Shown here piece by piece: positions 19,169 through 29,244 of a stretch of 64,000 bases of DNA. Source of the stretch: Bacteroidota bacterium (GTDB lineage Bacteria > Bacteroidota > Ignavibacteria > UBA10030 > UBA8401); assembly GCA_041658205.1 (NCBI GenBank), contig JBBAAO010000001.1, forward strand, positions 372,001 to 436,000. Reading direction: 5' to 3'. The notes under the pieces were generated by a model. The model was not told the DNA's origin. It searched no databases and saw nothing but the letters and a program-made list of their open reading frames with translations. The position numbers were made by a program, and so were the translations under genes. Position 1 is the first letter of the stretch, and every line of letters starts with the position of its first letter.

Positions 19169-22100
19169 ATGAAAAAAATCATTGCCATTGTAGCAGTACT
19201 ACTTTGCATAACACAAATCAGTTTTTTACATGCTGAAAAATCTTCCAGGAAGGATAAGCACAAGTCGCACAATATTTTCAGGCAATTTCTGCCCCAATTT
19301 CCTACTCCAGTAATTGTATACGGACCGAAAGAATTTGAGAGAGAACACGGCTCGCCGAAAACAATGGTTGATACTTTTTCTCTTAAAGGGAACAGTACTG
19401 CACCGTACACAATAGTGGTCACGAGCGCCTTCTGCGATGATAAAGAGATAACAAGCGCAACAATTAAACTGAACGGCGTGCAAATCTTCGGACCTTCTGA
19501 TTTTAAAAAACATAAACCGCTGCTGATAAAAAAAGTTACACTTGCTCAATTCAATACTCTTAGCGTAAAAATTGCAGGTAAACAGGAAACGCACCTTCTC
19601 ATTACCATTGTCGGCAAACAATCGCAACAAACCGATACCACACCGCCGACACTTGCACTTTCTACGCCGGTAGATGGAATGATTACGAAGGATAGTATTA
19701 TTACCGTCAGCGGCACTGCCACAGATAACTCCGCGGTGAGTGTTAAGATAAACGGAATTGATGCAGTCGTTGATGCCGGTGGAGCATTTACCGAAGAGAT
19801 AGTTATTGCTGAAGGACTCAATACGATTACAGTAGTTGCGACCGATGCTTCGAATAACGCTTCTTCAGTTGTTCGTACGGTTCGAAAAGATGCCACAGCG
19901 CCGCAATTGACTGTGAATAATCCACAGTCTATTGTCACCAATCAACAATCGACTATTATCAGCGGAATGGTGTTTGATGAAACGGCAGTATCTCTTTCGG
20001 TAAACGGAACAGCAGTAACGGTCAGTTCAGACGGATCATTTACAAATACAGTTGCGTTGAATGAAGGAAAAAATACAATAACTGTTGTGGCAACAGATGC
20101 TGTTGGGAATAGTTCTTCCCAAACACGGATCGTCTTAAAGGATTCACAACCGCCAATTGCGAACATTATTTCGCCGGGTATTAATTTTATTAGCAATTCC
20201 ACTTCTATTGAAGTGTCAGGGACAATTTCAGATTCAACAGCTGTCTCCGTAACAATAAATGGAGCGGTGGTCACTTTATCCAACGGCTCTTTTCAAACAA
20301 CTCTTTCTGGAGTCGAGGGAAACAATACGATCACAATTATTGCGACAGATGAGGCAGGGAATAGTACTACAGTTACACGAGCGGTAATTGTTGATACAGC
20401 CTCACCAATAATCACAATTTCCTCGCCATCTATTAACTCTATTACGAATCAACCACAGGCGAACGTAACAGGAACCGTTTCCGACTCTTCCTCTGTGACT
20501 CTCACCGTCAATGGCAATCCTGTTTCCGTAAATAGTGGATCGTTTACTACACAGATTCTTCTTACAGAAGGAAGAAATGTTTTCACTTTTGTAGCTACCG
20601 ATGCAGCAGGAAACAGTTCAACTGAGACTCGCGTTATTATTCTGGATACGACACCCCCGATAGTGAACATTTCCTCTCCAAATAATAACACACTGACAAA
20701 TGAAACAAACATACAATTTGTGGGAAGTGTTTACGATTCGACAATCACAACGTTGACAATTAACGGTATTCCTGTTTCCATAGATTCGTCCGGAATATTT
20801 ACTTATATCGCAACATTGCTGGATGGGACAAATACAATTTCTATTGTTGCTGTGGATGCTGTTGGGAACACAACTACTGTTGAGCGTATCGTGAACCGGG
20901 ATTCAAATTCTCCGGTGATAACAATATATTCGCCGATTGACTCTTTAATCACGAATCAAACAACGATGCAAATTACAGGATTAATTACAGATGCTTCTTC
21001 TGTGACATTGACAATAAATGGCAATGTAGTTGCTTTAGATAGCACAGGAGCTTTTTCGTTCACTGTCAGCCTAAATGAAGGCGGAAATAGCTTAACCATA
21101 GTTGCAACTGATGCTGCTGGAAATTCAACCACTGTTTCTCGTTTTGTGGTACGAGATTCACAACCTCCAATGCTGTCAATTACATCGCCGATTGATTCAG
21201 CAGTCACAAATCAATCAACCGTGCAGATTACCGGGGTAGTTTTTGACTCATCATCAGTTGCGGTAAGTATTAATGGGACATATGTTACAATTGAAGCGGG
21301 CAATTCATTTTTACATTCTCTCAATCTTACTGAAGGATTGAATACGATTGCCATAGTTGCCGAAGATGGGGCAGGGAATACAACAACGGTTCCACGCATT
21401 GTGATCCGCGATTCAACTCCTCCCGCATTAACGATTGCTGCTCCCAATGACTCCACAATCACTAATCAAACAACTGTTCTGATTTCTGGAGCAGTTTCTG
21501 ATGCAACTTCCACAGTAGTTGTTATTAATGGGAATGTTGTCGCATTAACCAATGGTGCATTTTCACATACTATTGCGTTAAGCGAAGGATCAAATATCAT
21601 TTCAGTGAATGTATCCGATGCCGCGGGAAATGTCGTAACGGAAACCCGCACTGTCATTCTGGATACCGCAGCCCCAGCGTTGACGGTGACCTTACCGGTT
21701 AATAATAGCCTTACAAATCAAACTTCTGTTGTTGTTTCAGGTAGTGTGGATGATTCAAGCCCGGTAACTCTGACGGTAAATGGTTTGCCGCTTTCAGTGA
21801 ACAGCAATGGTAGTTTTAGCGTCGTACTTTCTCTTGTTGAAGGGAGCAATTCGATTTCCATTGTCGCATCTGATGTGGTGGGAAATAGTGTAATAGAAGT
21901 CCGAACAGTTATTCTTGACAGTACTCCTCCAGTTGTAAACGTAATAGAACCAGCAGATGGGATCACTACAAATGCTTCATCAATTTCTGTTTCTGGAACA
22001 GTAACAGATGCACAATCATTTATTTTAACATTGAATGGCTCTCAAATTTCTGTCGTAAACGGTAGTTTTAATTCGTCGTTCACTCTAAGTGAAGGAAATA

Positions 22101-25100
22101 ATGTCATAACTATTGTTGCAACTGATACAGTTGGAAATTTTACCTCTATCGTTCGAACGGTAACGTTGAATTCTTCAGCCGTTACAATACCGCCTGATCC
22201 CGCTACAGTTGCGCCTCCAATTGATCAAACTGTGACGACTACAGTAACATCTTCAACGCAATTTATTTATACAGGCTCCAATCCAATTCAGACTGGTGTC
22301 GATACTTCGATGCTAGATCAAGTACGGATCGGGGTTATTCGGGGGAAAGTCTTGTCAAACGATGCTCAGCCCCTTTCCGGTGTTACGATATCAATTCTTG
22401 ATCACCCGGAATTTGGACAAACAGTCAGCAGAGTCGATGGAATGTATGATTTAGTAGTGAATGGAGGAGGTAAGTTGGTTTTGTCATTCCAGCGAACAGG
22501 ATACCTGCCGGTGCAGCGTCAGGTAGATGTTCCATGGCAAGATTATATTTTTGCTGACAGCATCATTATGATTCAAATTGATAATCAGGTGACGCAAATA
22601 GATTTTTCCGATACTATTGAAATCGCCCGCGGTTCAGTTGTGTCCGATGTTGATGGAAACCGGCAAGCAACATTATTATTCAAACAAGGAACGTCGGCAT
22701 GGATGACACTTGCTAATGGAGACAGCGTGCCATTAACAAATCTTTCCGTCCGTGCTACGGAATATACTGTCGGAGAAAACGGACCGGCTTCAATGCCAGC
22801 ACAGCTTCCGCCGACTAGCGGTTACACATACTGTGTAGAGTTGAGTGTTGATGAAGCAATTTCCGCAAGTGCAACCGACGTACGTTTCAGTCAGCCCGTA
22901 TCATTCTATGTGGATAATTTTATTGGGTTTCCAGTTGGAACCACTGTTCCTTCAGGATATTATGACAGAACGAAAGGAGAGTGGGTTCCTTCCAACAATG
23001 GTATTGTCACAAAAATTGTAGGCTTTGACGGAACAAAGGCATTGCTCGACATTACTGGGGATGATGTTGCAGATGATGAACTGACACTTTCAGCGTTAGG
23101 AATTTCCACCGCAGAGCAGGAACGTCTCACCTCCTTGTATAGTATTGGACAATCATTGTGGAGAGTGGAAGTAGATCACTTTACTCCGTGGGATTATAAT
23201 TGGCCATATGTACCGCCAAGTGATGCAGTATCATCGAATACTCAATTGAACAATCCAAAAACGGATAAAGATAAAACCGGTTGCGGTTCAATTATTGGAT
23301 TTGAACATCAAACACTGGGCGAAGTATTGCCGATAACTGGGACACCATTCTCTCTCTATTACGCAAGTGATAGAACGGAAGGGTATAAACAATTTATTGA
23401 TATACCTGTGAGCGGACCTTCCATCCCATTGAGTTTAAAGCAAATAGTGGTGGAAGTAATGATTGCTGGAACAAGAACAGTCAGGAAATATCAACCCGCT
23501 CCGAATATTTCGTGGAGATTTTATTGGAATCAAAAAGATGGATACGGAAGAACAATACAAGGAAAGCATAACGCAGAAATACATATTGGATACGTCTATT
23601 CTGCACAATATTCAACTCCATACGGTTTTGGTCGTGCTTTTGGTGCAACGCCTCCTACTGCGCAGCAGCCGCTTATTTCAGCCTCGCGCGATAAGTTAGA
23701 GATTACGTACTGGAAGGTTCTTAATGATGAATTAGGAACCTGGATTGCGCCTAAAGCAGATTTGGGAGGATGGAGTCTCAGTGATTATCATTCATATGAT
23801 GTCAATAGTGGCACGCTATTCTACGGTAACACTCAAAAGCGAAGTGTTCTAGCTACCGGGAGAATCATGCAACCTTTTGCCGGTAATGGAGAATATGGTG
23901 CGCTCGGTGATGGTGGTGCGGCACTGAATGCACAAGTAGGGAGCAGCTTCGGAATGTGTGCTGCACCTGATGGGAGTGTGTATTATGCGGATGCCGATGC
24001 AAATGTTGTTCGGAAGATTGATCCTCAAGGAATTATTACTACCGTTGCCGGAGTCAACGAAAGTGCTGGTTTCGCAGCAATGTTAATAGGCGGTGGAGAC
24101 GGAAGCGGCGATGGAGGATTAGCAACACAGGCGTTTTTATCATTTCCAACAGATGTTGCACTTGGTCCTGATGGCAGTTTGTATATTGCAGAGGATGGAA
24201 ACAGCAAAATACGCCGCGTTCGGCCAGATGGAATGATAGAAACATTTGCCGGAATAGGGGGATATGGATTTAGCGGAGATGGTGGAAAAGCGATTGATGC
24301 AGAATTAGCAGACACTTGGTCGGTAGCGGTTGGACCTGATGGAAGTGTGTATATCGGCGATGCAGGGAATAATCGAGTCAGGAAAGTAACACCGGATGGT
24401 TATATCTCTACAGTTGCGGGTAACGGCAATTGGGGTCTCGGTGCTGACGGAATTTTGGCGACAGAAAGCCCCTTTATGTACATTAACGCACTTGCGGTAG
24501 GATCTGACGGTGCATTATATATTGTCGATCAAATACAGAATCGAGTTCGAAAGGTCGGTACCGATGGAATTATTTCCACTGTTGCCGGTACAGGCAGTAT
24601 AGGTTATAATTCGCAAGAAATTATTCCCCCCACGCGTGGTGATGGAGGCCCCGCTAAACTGGCACGTTTAGTACATCCTACCGATATAGCCTTAGCTTCT
24701 GATGGTAGTATATATATTTCTGAAAATTATTCTCACCACATCCGAATGATTGATGCCAACGGAATAATTACTCGATACGCAGGACGTTATGGTGCTATTA
24801 CCGGGTTTAACGGAGGTAGGTACAGCGGCGATGGAGGCCCATCCAATGGTGCTGAATTGAGTTTGCCGGAAGCGATAGCATTAGGGAAAGACGGTGTCGT
24901 GTATATTGCAGACAATGGGAATGCAAGAATTCGGCGGATAACAAACTCGTTGACGAAATTCACCAACAGCGAATTTACGGTCTCCTCTGAAGATGGTACA
25001 GAGTTATATCAATTTGATGCAAATGGCAGACATCTGAAAACGACACACTCTCTTACCGGTGCCACTTTGTTGGAGTTTTCATATAATACTTCAGGCAGTC

Positions 25101-28039
25101 TTGCAGCAATTCATGATGCCAACAACTTGACGATGATAATTGAACGCGATGGCGATGGAAAACCGAATGCAATTGTTTCTCCATATGGTCAACGATCTAT
25201 ATTGTCGGTCGATTCAGTGGGCTATCTATCATCTATGCTAAACCCGGCTGGCGAGGGAAATTCTTTTGGCTATTCCATTGATGGACTTCTTTATACAATG
25301 AAGGATGCCAAACAATCCGAAAAACAGTACGGCTACAACATCAATGGTCGCCTTATATCTGCTCTTGATCCTATTGGAGGAGGAAGAACATTAACACGAA
25401 CGGAACTGGCGAATGGCTACGAAGTAGTATCTACAACTGCACAAGGGCAAAAGACAAAATATCGTATCGAAACAATTCCTACATCGGGCATTCGTTCCAC
25501 AATGATTGATGATGCAGGATTAGCAACAGTTACTTCGGATTACTTCGACGGAACAGAAGCCACTCTCCATCCTAATGGTACCACAATATCCACGTTATCA
25601 AAACCAGATCCCCGCTTTGGCATGCAATCGCCTTTAACATCAGTGACCGTCACAACTCCTGGTGGACTCCAATCTATTGTTTCACACAAAAGAACTGTGA
25701 CAGAATTAGTTGGGCTGACGGTTATGGGAATTATGGATTCCGTCAATGCGAATGGAAAAGTTTCTTTAACAACTTACGATGGGAATCAAAATCTCTTTAC
25801 AACTATTTCACCACAAGGCCGGAAAACATTCACCTACATTGATTCGGTCGGCAGAACACTGAAAGATTCTATTCAGGGTATGGCTTCTGTGAATTACGTA
25901 TATGATACTAAAGGACGCATTGTTTCCGTTACGCAGGGTGAACGTACTTCAACATTTACGTACGATTCGCGCGGGAGAGTCTCATCAGCTACTGATCCGT
26001 TATTACGAACAGCAGGTTTTGTATACGACTCTGTCGGAAGGACATTGGTGCAGACATTGCCTGATGGGAATATTATTGCATACCGATACGATGTGAACGG
26101 GAATCTTCTCGATTTAACTCCTCCAGGAAAACCGGAACATACCTTTGATTATACAGCCACAAATTTAACAAACCGATATGCGCCGCCTATTGCGGGATTT
26201 GACACGACCATAACAAATTATCTGTATGATCTTGATAAACGGATTACACATACCATTTTACCCAATGGCGATTCCATTGTAATAACGTACGATTCATCCG
26301 GATGTGGATGTGGTGGGAGTGCGAGCAGAATCCGTTCAATTGCATACGGTCGCGGATTACAAACCTTTGGATATAATTCATTGACAGGAATGCTCACTAA
26401 TACAATTACTCCCGAAGGGGACACGCTACTGTATACGTACGATGGTTCTCTTTCGAAAAGCGTACAATGGAAAGGGAATGTAAAGGGTACAGTGAGTGTT
26501 GCATACGACAATAATTTCCGTGTAAGTTCGCAGAGTGTCAATGGAGTTGCAGTAAACTTTGGATATAATAATGACGGACAAATAACAAACATTGGTGGTA
26601 TGTCGCTGACATACGACCCGCAAAATGGATTGCCGACAGGGACATCACTTGGTAACATTACAACAAGTCAGTCATATAACAATAAAGGTGAACTTGCAAG
26701 TTATACGGCAGCGTATGGAGTTTCTACACTCTTTGCAACTAGTTATTCAAGAGATTCTCTCGGTCGGATAACTGCATTAACTGAAACATCGCTTGATACG
26801 ACAAAAGTATTTCTATACGGATACGACACAGTTGGACGATTGGAAAAAGTGTGGATAGATGGCTTCTTAATTTCACAATATACGTACGATGCCAACGGCA
26901 ACCGTGTATCACGGAACTCTGCTTTACAGATTGACAGCGGTAGTTATGATGCACAAGACAGAATGTTGAGTTATGGTAACGCGCAATATTTCTATACAGC
27001 CAACGGGGAACTGCAAACCAAAGTAAATGGCAATGATACTGCACGCTACACCTACGACAACTTCGGCAATCTCACCAAAGTAGTTCTCTCAAATGGAGAT
27101 ATAATTGAATACATCATTGACGGTCAAAATCGCCGTATTGGGAAAAAGCTTAATGGCAGTTTTGTAAAACGATGGATATATTCAGGTCAGTTGTCTCCGG
27201 TAGCAGAAGTTGATAGTGCAGGTAACATGGTTGCGCGATTTGTTGGAGGAATAATAACTAAGGGAGGAGCAACCTATCGCTTGATAACAGACCACCTTGG
27301 CAGTATAAGACTTGTGGTCAATACTTCTACAGGTGCAATTGCGCAACGACTTGATTATGACGAATTCGGTAATATTATTCAAGATACTAATCCCGACTTC
27401 CAACCATTTGCTTACGCTGGTGGTTTGTATGATACTCAAACAAAACTTATTAGATTTGGCGCGAGGGATTATGATGCAAGTGTGGGAAGGTGGACGAGCA
27501 AGGATCCGATAAAATTTCGTGGTAGTAGTGGAAATTTATTTGCATATGTTGCAAATGATCCAATAAACAAAATAGATAAAAACGGAAAAGTTACCACTGG
27601 TGCAGGTGCGTTAGCAGGTTTAGTATGGGGCGTCTTATCTACAGCTTTGTCAGATGCTTTAGGTGCTAATGTAGGGTGGCAAGATTATGTGGCAAATACC
27701 GTAGCAGGTACTATAGCGGGCGCAGTGGGTGCGAGCGGAGGCGTTTTACAAACATCAGCCACATATTCTGCGGTTTCAATTGGTTTAAAAAAAATATTAT
27801 GTAAAGAGAACGCAGAGTGGTCGGATCTTGTAGATTTTGCGGAGCAAACGGTTATAGGAGCAGCAACAGGTAAACTGGCAGGGAAATTAGTGCGTCGTGG
27901 TCCAGGTAAAGAGCCTACGGGTTTGGTTTCTTCTTTAACTGGGACAGTTGGAGTCAATACACTATGGAAACAAGGTGGTGTCCAATCTATGGTTGAAACT
28001 ATGACTGAAATGTTTCTTGAAATAATTAAAGGGCAATAA
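19169..28039 (+). CDS. Giant teneurin-like Rhs protein: 10 Ig-like repeats, NHL propeller, YD repeats, variable tip (module 2)
   Basis: The 2,956-aa protein starts with a signal peptide (MKKIIAIVAVLLCITQISFL) and an N-terminal domain shared with module 3 (IVYGPKEFEREHGSP, FGPSDFKKHKPLL). Ten Ig-like repeats of about 85 aa follow (about residues 154-1,002), each with D-x-x-x-P...ITVSGT...LNEGxNTITVVATDAAGN. Next are a carboxypeptidase-regulatory-like domain (GVIRGKVLSNDAQPLSG), an NHL-type propeller with FSGDGG and GPDGSVYIGDAGNNRVRKV (about 1,567-1,927), YD repeats to about 2,710 and the RHS core (TDHLGSIRLVVN ... FGARDYDASVGRWTSKDP). The tip after NDPINKIDKNGK (about 150 aa) is rich in Gly/Ala helices (GALAGLVWGVLSTALSDALG, AGTIAGAVGASGG), suggesting membrane interaction. 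A small membrane protein gene starts 18 bp downstream. Domain order recalls teneurin and TcC-type shells. Confidence 0.94.
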   Translation: MKKIIAIVAVLLCITQISFLHAEKSSRKDKHKSHNIFRQFLPQFPTPVIVYGPKEFEREHGSPKTMVDTFSLKGNSTAPYTIVVTSAFCDDKEITSATIKLNGVQIFGPSDFKKHKPLLIKKVTLAQFNTLSVKIAGKQETHLLITIVGKQSQQTDTTPPTLALSTPVDGMITKDSIITVSGTATDNSAVSVKINGIDAVVDAGGAFTEEIVIAEGLNTITVVATDASNNASSVVRTVRKDATAPQLTVNNPQSIVTNQQSTIISGMVFDETAVSLSVNGTAVTVSSDGSFTNTVALNEGKNTITVVATDAVGNSSSQTRIVLKDSQPPIANIISPGINFISNSTSIEVSGTISDSTAVSVTINGAVVTLSNGSFQTTLSGVEGNNTITIIATDEAGNSTTVTRAVIVDTASPIITISSPSINSITNQPQANVTGTVSDSSSVTLTVNGNPVSVNSGSFTTQILLTEGRNVFTFVATDAAGNSSTETRVIILDTTPPIVNISSPNNNTLTNETNIQFVGSVYDSTITTLTINGIPVSIDSSGIFTYIATLLDGTNTISIVAVDAVGNTTTVERIVNRDSNSPVITIYSPIDSLITNQTTMQITGLITDASSVTLTINGNVVALDSTGAFSFTVSLNEGGNSLTIVATDAAGNSTTVSRFVVRDSQPPMLSITSPIDSAVTNQSTVQITGVVFDSSSVAVSINGTYVTIEAGNSFLHSLNLTEGLNTIAIVAEDGAGNTTTVPRIVIRDSTPPALTIAAPNDSTITNQTTVLISGAVSDATSTVVVINGNVVALTNGAFSHTIALSEGSNIISVNVSDAAGNVVTETRTVILDTAAPALTVTLPVNNSLTNQTSVVVSGSVDDSSPVTLTVNGLPLSVNSNGSFSVVLSLVEGSNSISIVASDVVGNSVIEVRTVILDSTPPVVNVIEPADGITTNASSISVSGTVTDAQSFILTLNGSQISVVNGSFNSSFTLSEGNNVITIVATDTVGNFTSIVRTVTLNSSAVTIPPDPATVAPPIDQTVTTTVTSSTQFIYTGSNPIQTGVDTSMLDQVRIGVIRGKVLSNDAQPLSGVTISILDHPEFGQTVSRVDGMYDLVVNGGGKLVLSFQRTGYLPVQRQVDVPWQDYIFADSIIMIQIDNQVTQIDFSDTIEIARGSVVSDVDGNRQATLLFKQGTSAWMTLANGDSVPLTNLSVRATEYTVGENGPASMPAQLPPTSGYTYCVELSVDEAISASATDVRFSQPVSFYVDNFIGFPVGTTVPSGYYDRTKGEWVPSNNGIVTKIVGFDGTKALLDITGDDVADDELTLSALGISTAEQERLTSLYSIGQSLWRVEVDHFTPWDYNWPYVPPSDAVSSNTQLNNPKTDKDKTGCGSIIGFEHQTLGEVLPITGTPFSLYYASDRTEGYKQFIDIPVSGPSIPLSLKQIVVEVMIAGTRTVRKYQPAPNISWRFYWNQKDGYGRTIQGKHNAEIHIGYVYSAQYSTPYGFGRAFGATPPTAQQPLISASRDKLEITYWKVLNDELGTWIAPKADLGGWSLSDYHSYDVNSGTLFYGNTQKRSVLATGRIMQPFAGNGEYGALGDGGAALNAQVGSSFGMCAAPDGSVYYADADANVVRKIDPQGIITTVAGVNESAGFAAMLIGGGDGSGDGGLATQAFLSFPTDVALGPDGSLYIAEDGNSKIRRVRPDGMIETFAGIGGYGFSGDGGKAIDAELADTWSVAVGPDGSVYIGDAGNNRVRKVTPDGYISTVAGNGNWGLGADGILATESPFMYINALAVGSDGALYIVDQIQNRVRKVGTDGIISTVAGTGSIGYNSQEIIPPTRGDGGPAKLARLVHPTDIALASDGSIYISENYSHHIRMIDANGIITRYAGRYGAITGFNGGRYSGDGGPSNGAELSLPEAIALGKDGVVYIADNGNARIRRITNSLTKFTNSEFTVSSEDGTELYQFDANGRHLKTTHSLTGATLLEFSYNTSGSLAAIHDANNLTMIIERDGDGKPNAIVSPYGQRSILSVDSVGYLSSMLNPAGEGNSFGYSIDGLLYTMKDAKQSEKQYGYNINGRLISALDPIGGGRTLTRTELANGYEVVSTTAQGQKTKYRIETIPTSGIRSTMIDDAGLATVTSDYFDGTEATLHPNGTTISTLSKPDPRFGMQSPLTSVTVTTPGGLQSIVSHKRTVTELVGLTVMGIMDSVNANGKVSLTTYDGNQNLFTTISPQGRKTFTYIDSVGRTLKDSIQGMASVNYVYDTKGRIVSVTQGERTSTFTYDSRGRVSSATDPLLRTAGFVYDSVGRTLVQTLPDGNIIAYRYDVNGNLLDLTPPGKPEHTFDYTATNLTNRYAPPIAGFDTTITNYLYDLDKRITHTILPNGDSIVITYDSSGCGCGGSASRIRSIAYGRGLQTFGYNSLTGMLTNTITPEGDTLLYTYDGSLSKSVQWKGNVKGTVSVAYDNNFRVSSQSVNGVAVNFGYNNDGQITNIGGMSLTYDPQNGLPTGTSLGNITTSQSYNNKGELASYTAAYGVSTLFATSYSRDSLGRITALTETSLDTTKVFLYGYDTVGRLEKVWIDGFLISQYTYDANGNRVSRNSALQIDSGSYDAQDRMLSYGNAQYFYTANGELQTKVNGNDTARYTYDNFGNLTKVVLSNGDIIEYIIDGQNRRIGKKLNGSFVKRWIYSGQLSPVAEVDSAGNMVARFVGGIITKGGATYRLITDHLGSIRLVVNTSTGAIAQRLDYDEFGNIIQDTNPDFQPFAYAGGLYDTQTKLIRFGARDYDASVGRWTSKDPIKFRGSSGNLFAYVANDPINKIDKNGKVTTGAGALAGLVWGVLSTALSDALGANVGWQDYVANTVAGTIAGAVGASGGVLQTSATYSAVSIGLKKILCKENAEWSDLVDFAEQTVIGAATGKLAGKLVRRGPGKEPTGLVSSLTGTVGVNTLWKQGGVQSMVETMTEMFLEIIKGQ
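19630..22175 (+). repeat. Ten tandem ~254-bp coding repeats (Ig-like domains) in Rhs module 2
   Basis: Ten units can be counted from their boundary motifs (DTTPP, DATAP, DSQPP, DTASP and so on). They are diverged in DNA but share protein motifs and length. Antisense open frames across this array are by-products of the repeat. Confidence 0.85.
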
Positions 28040-28057
28040 TAGACTTGAGGGTAAATA

Positions 28058-28303
28058 ATGATTTTGAAGGAAAAATCTTACAAGATAGGACTGCGCTATA
28101 GAGGTATATTTGCAATTATCTTAGTCCTATCATTTTTTGGTTATAAAACATTTTTTGATTTGTGGAACATTAATTTCAAAGATCTATCAATAATACATAA
28201 AACTTTCCATATCGGGTATATCATAGCTTTTGCACTTTGGTTAATTTTTTTTAACAAGTTCCTCTCAAAAGAGAATCATTCATCAGATCAAGATGCAGGC
28301 TAA
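28058..28303 (+). CDS. Small two-helix membrane protein, candidate immunity/partner of Rhs module 2
   Basis: The 81-aa product has two hydrophobic segments (GIFAIILVLSFFGYKTFF and GYIIAFALWLIFFNKFL) with basic residues before the first. It starts 18 bp after the stop of the giant Rhs gene, preceded by GAGGGTAA. No family is recognised. Position and topology match an immunity protein for a membrane-active Rhs tip. It shares no obvious sequence with the partners of modules 1 and 3, as expected if each protects against a different tip. After it the DNA degenerates into non-coding remnants. Confidence 0.65.
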   Translation: MILKEKSYKIGLRYRGIFAIILVLSFFGYKTFFDLWNINFKDLSIIHKTFHIGYIIAFALWLIFFNKFLSKENHSSDQDAG

Positions 28304-28804
28304 TTAACACGAACGATGGGTATATTGTGATAAATAATTTCCTTTGGCTTGAGGAGGGATTGCTGGCAATATTGCAGAATTCACAGGTTCGTCTTTATCT
28401 GTATTGGTTAGAATATCATCCGATACATTATTAACTCGCTAAAATAGGTGGTGTCAGAGGACTCAAAATCAAAAAATTATCAAAACAAAGTCGGGCTATT
28501 TAATCTCTCCTAAACGCATTAGAAGTTTTATCAAACAGCGTTCAGGAAATAGTTACACTAGAGTCTTGAGCAACTCCACAGTGATCTTGGTGCTTAGATC
28601 ACTCTTTACAACATCGAATGGCCTCATTCTAAGAAAATGTGCTGTGATCGAACACAGATGTAGACCTTTTTTAATGCTTGGATATGCAATGAACAAGATA
28701 CTCGATAACTTACACTCGGTTGACATCAATGTTACCGATTAATTCATAAATGTCAGATGATGTTCTGACTTGTACAGCATTACCGATTGGAATAATTTAT
28801 TGGT
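28304..28804. other. Gene-free stretch after Rhs module 2
   Basis: About 500 bp without a convincing gene. All frames are interrupted. A minus-strand frame of about 40 codons (near 28310-28430) reads plausibly but has no start. The region looks like decayed coding DNA whose source I could not identify; it leads into the secretin remnant. Confidence 0.4.
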
Positions 28805-29010
28805 AAAATATTTATTTTCAGTGTAATAATAATGCTCCAGTTGTTATTTTCGCAGTAAGAGTCTACTCAATCAAACCAAACCCAACTTGTTCAGCAACAG
28901 TCACAAGACTAACTATCCCTTCGTGCAAACGATATACTCACATTTAGTTTTATAGATACCGATATCCGCGATGTCTTTCCGGCAATTTCATATAAATATG
29001 ATTGCTAGAT
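28805..29010 (+). pseudogene. Decayed 5' fragment of a secretin (pilQ/gspD) gene
   Basis: This stretch aligns with the first ~60 codons of the intact secretin gene at 40161. The clearest block is ATACCGATATCCGCGATGT at about 28961, followed by TTCCGGCAATTTCATATAAATA, against the intact DTDIRDVFRAISYKYN. Upstream, GTGTAATAATAATGCTCCA matches the signal-peptide region. Stops and indels break the frame, and similarity ends before the second secretin domain. It shows that the secretin region was once duplicated next to Rhs module 2. Confidence 0.75.
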
Positions 29011-29070
29011 AATCACGAAATCTCCCGCCGTAGTCCTTTTAAAACTGTGAAAAACAACTCTTTTTCTAAG

Positions 29071-29160
29071 AAGCAAGTAGAAAAACAGTGTTTTTAAAAA
29101 ACACGTGTTTACGTGATAGCGCAAGTACTATTATTCCTTTACATTCATCATGTCAAAAAC
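29071..29160 (+). promoter_or_regulatory. Palindromic element copy 4 upstream of Rhs module 3
   Basis: ACACGTGTTTACGTGA (29101-29116) has one mismatch between its arms. GCAAGTAGAAAA begins 28 bp before it and TTTACATTC 37 bp after its start, the same spacings as in copy 3. The Rhs start lies 144 bp downstream of the site. Confidence 0.62.
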
Positions 29161-29244
29161 CGTAAGAAGGGGGATTCATAGCTCAGACTGCATTGGATAA
29201 AACGTGGTTGTTTCTTTTATTATTTCTTCAGGGGGGAAGTTCAA

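Noticed and set aside
19546..21966. Series of minus-strand open frames across the Ig-like repeat region of Rhs module 2 (and the same at 30009-32702 in module 3)
   Set aside because: They recur once per repeat, are rich in Val/Glu/Thr/Pro as complements of the coding strand, and have no ribosome binding sites. They are shadows of the repeat array.
19630..22175. Tandem repeats as a possible CRISPR array
   Set aside because: The unit is about 254 bp, in frame and protein-coding, without short identical repeats or spacers; there are no cas genes in the window.
28310..28430. Minus-strand frame of about 40 codons between Rhs modules 2 and 3
   Set aside because: It has no start codon or ribosome binding site and lies in decayed sequence.
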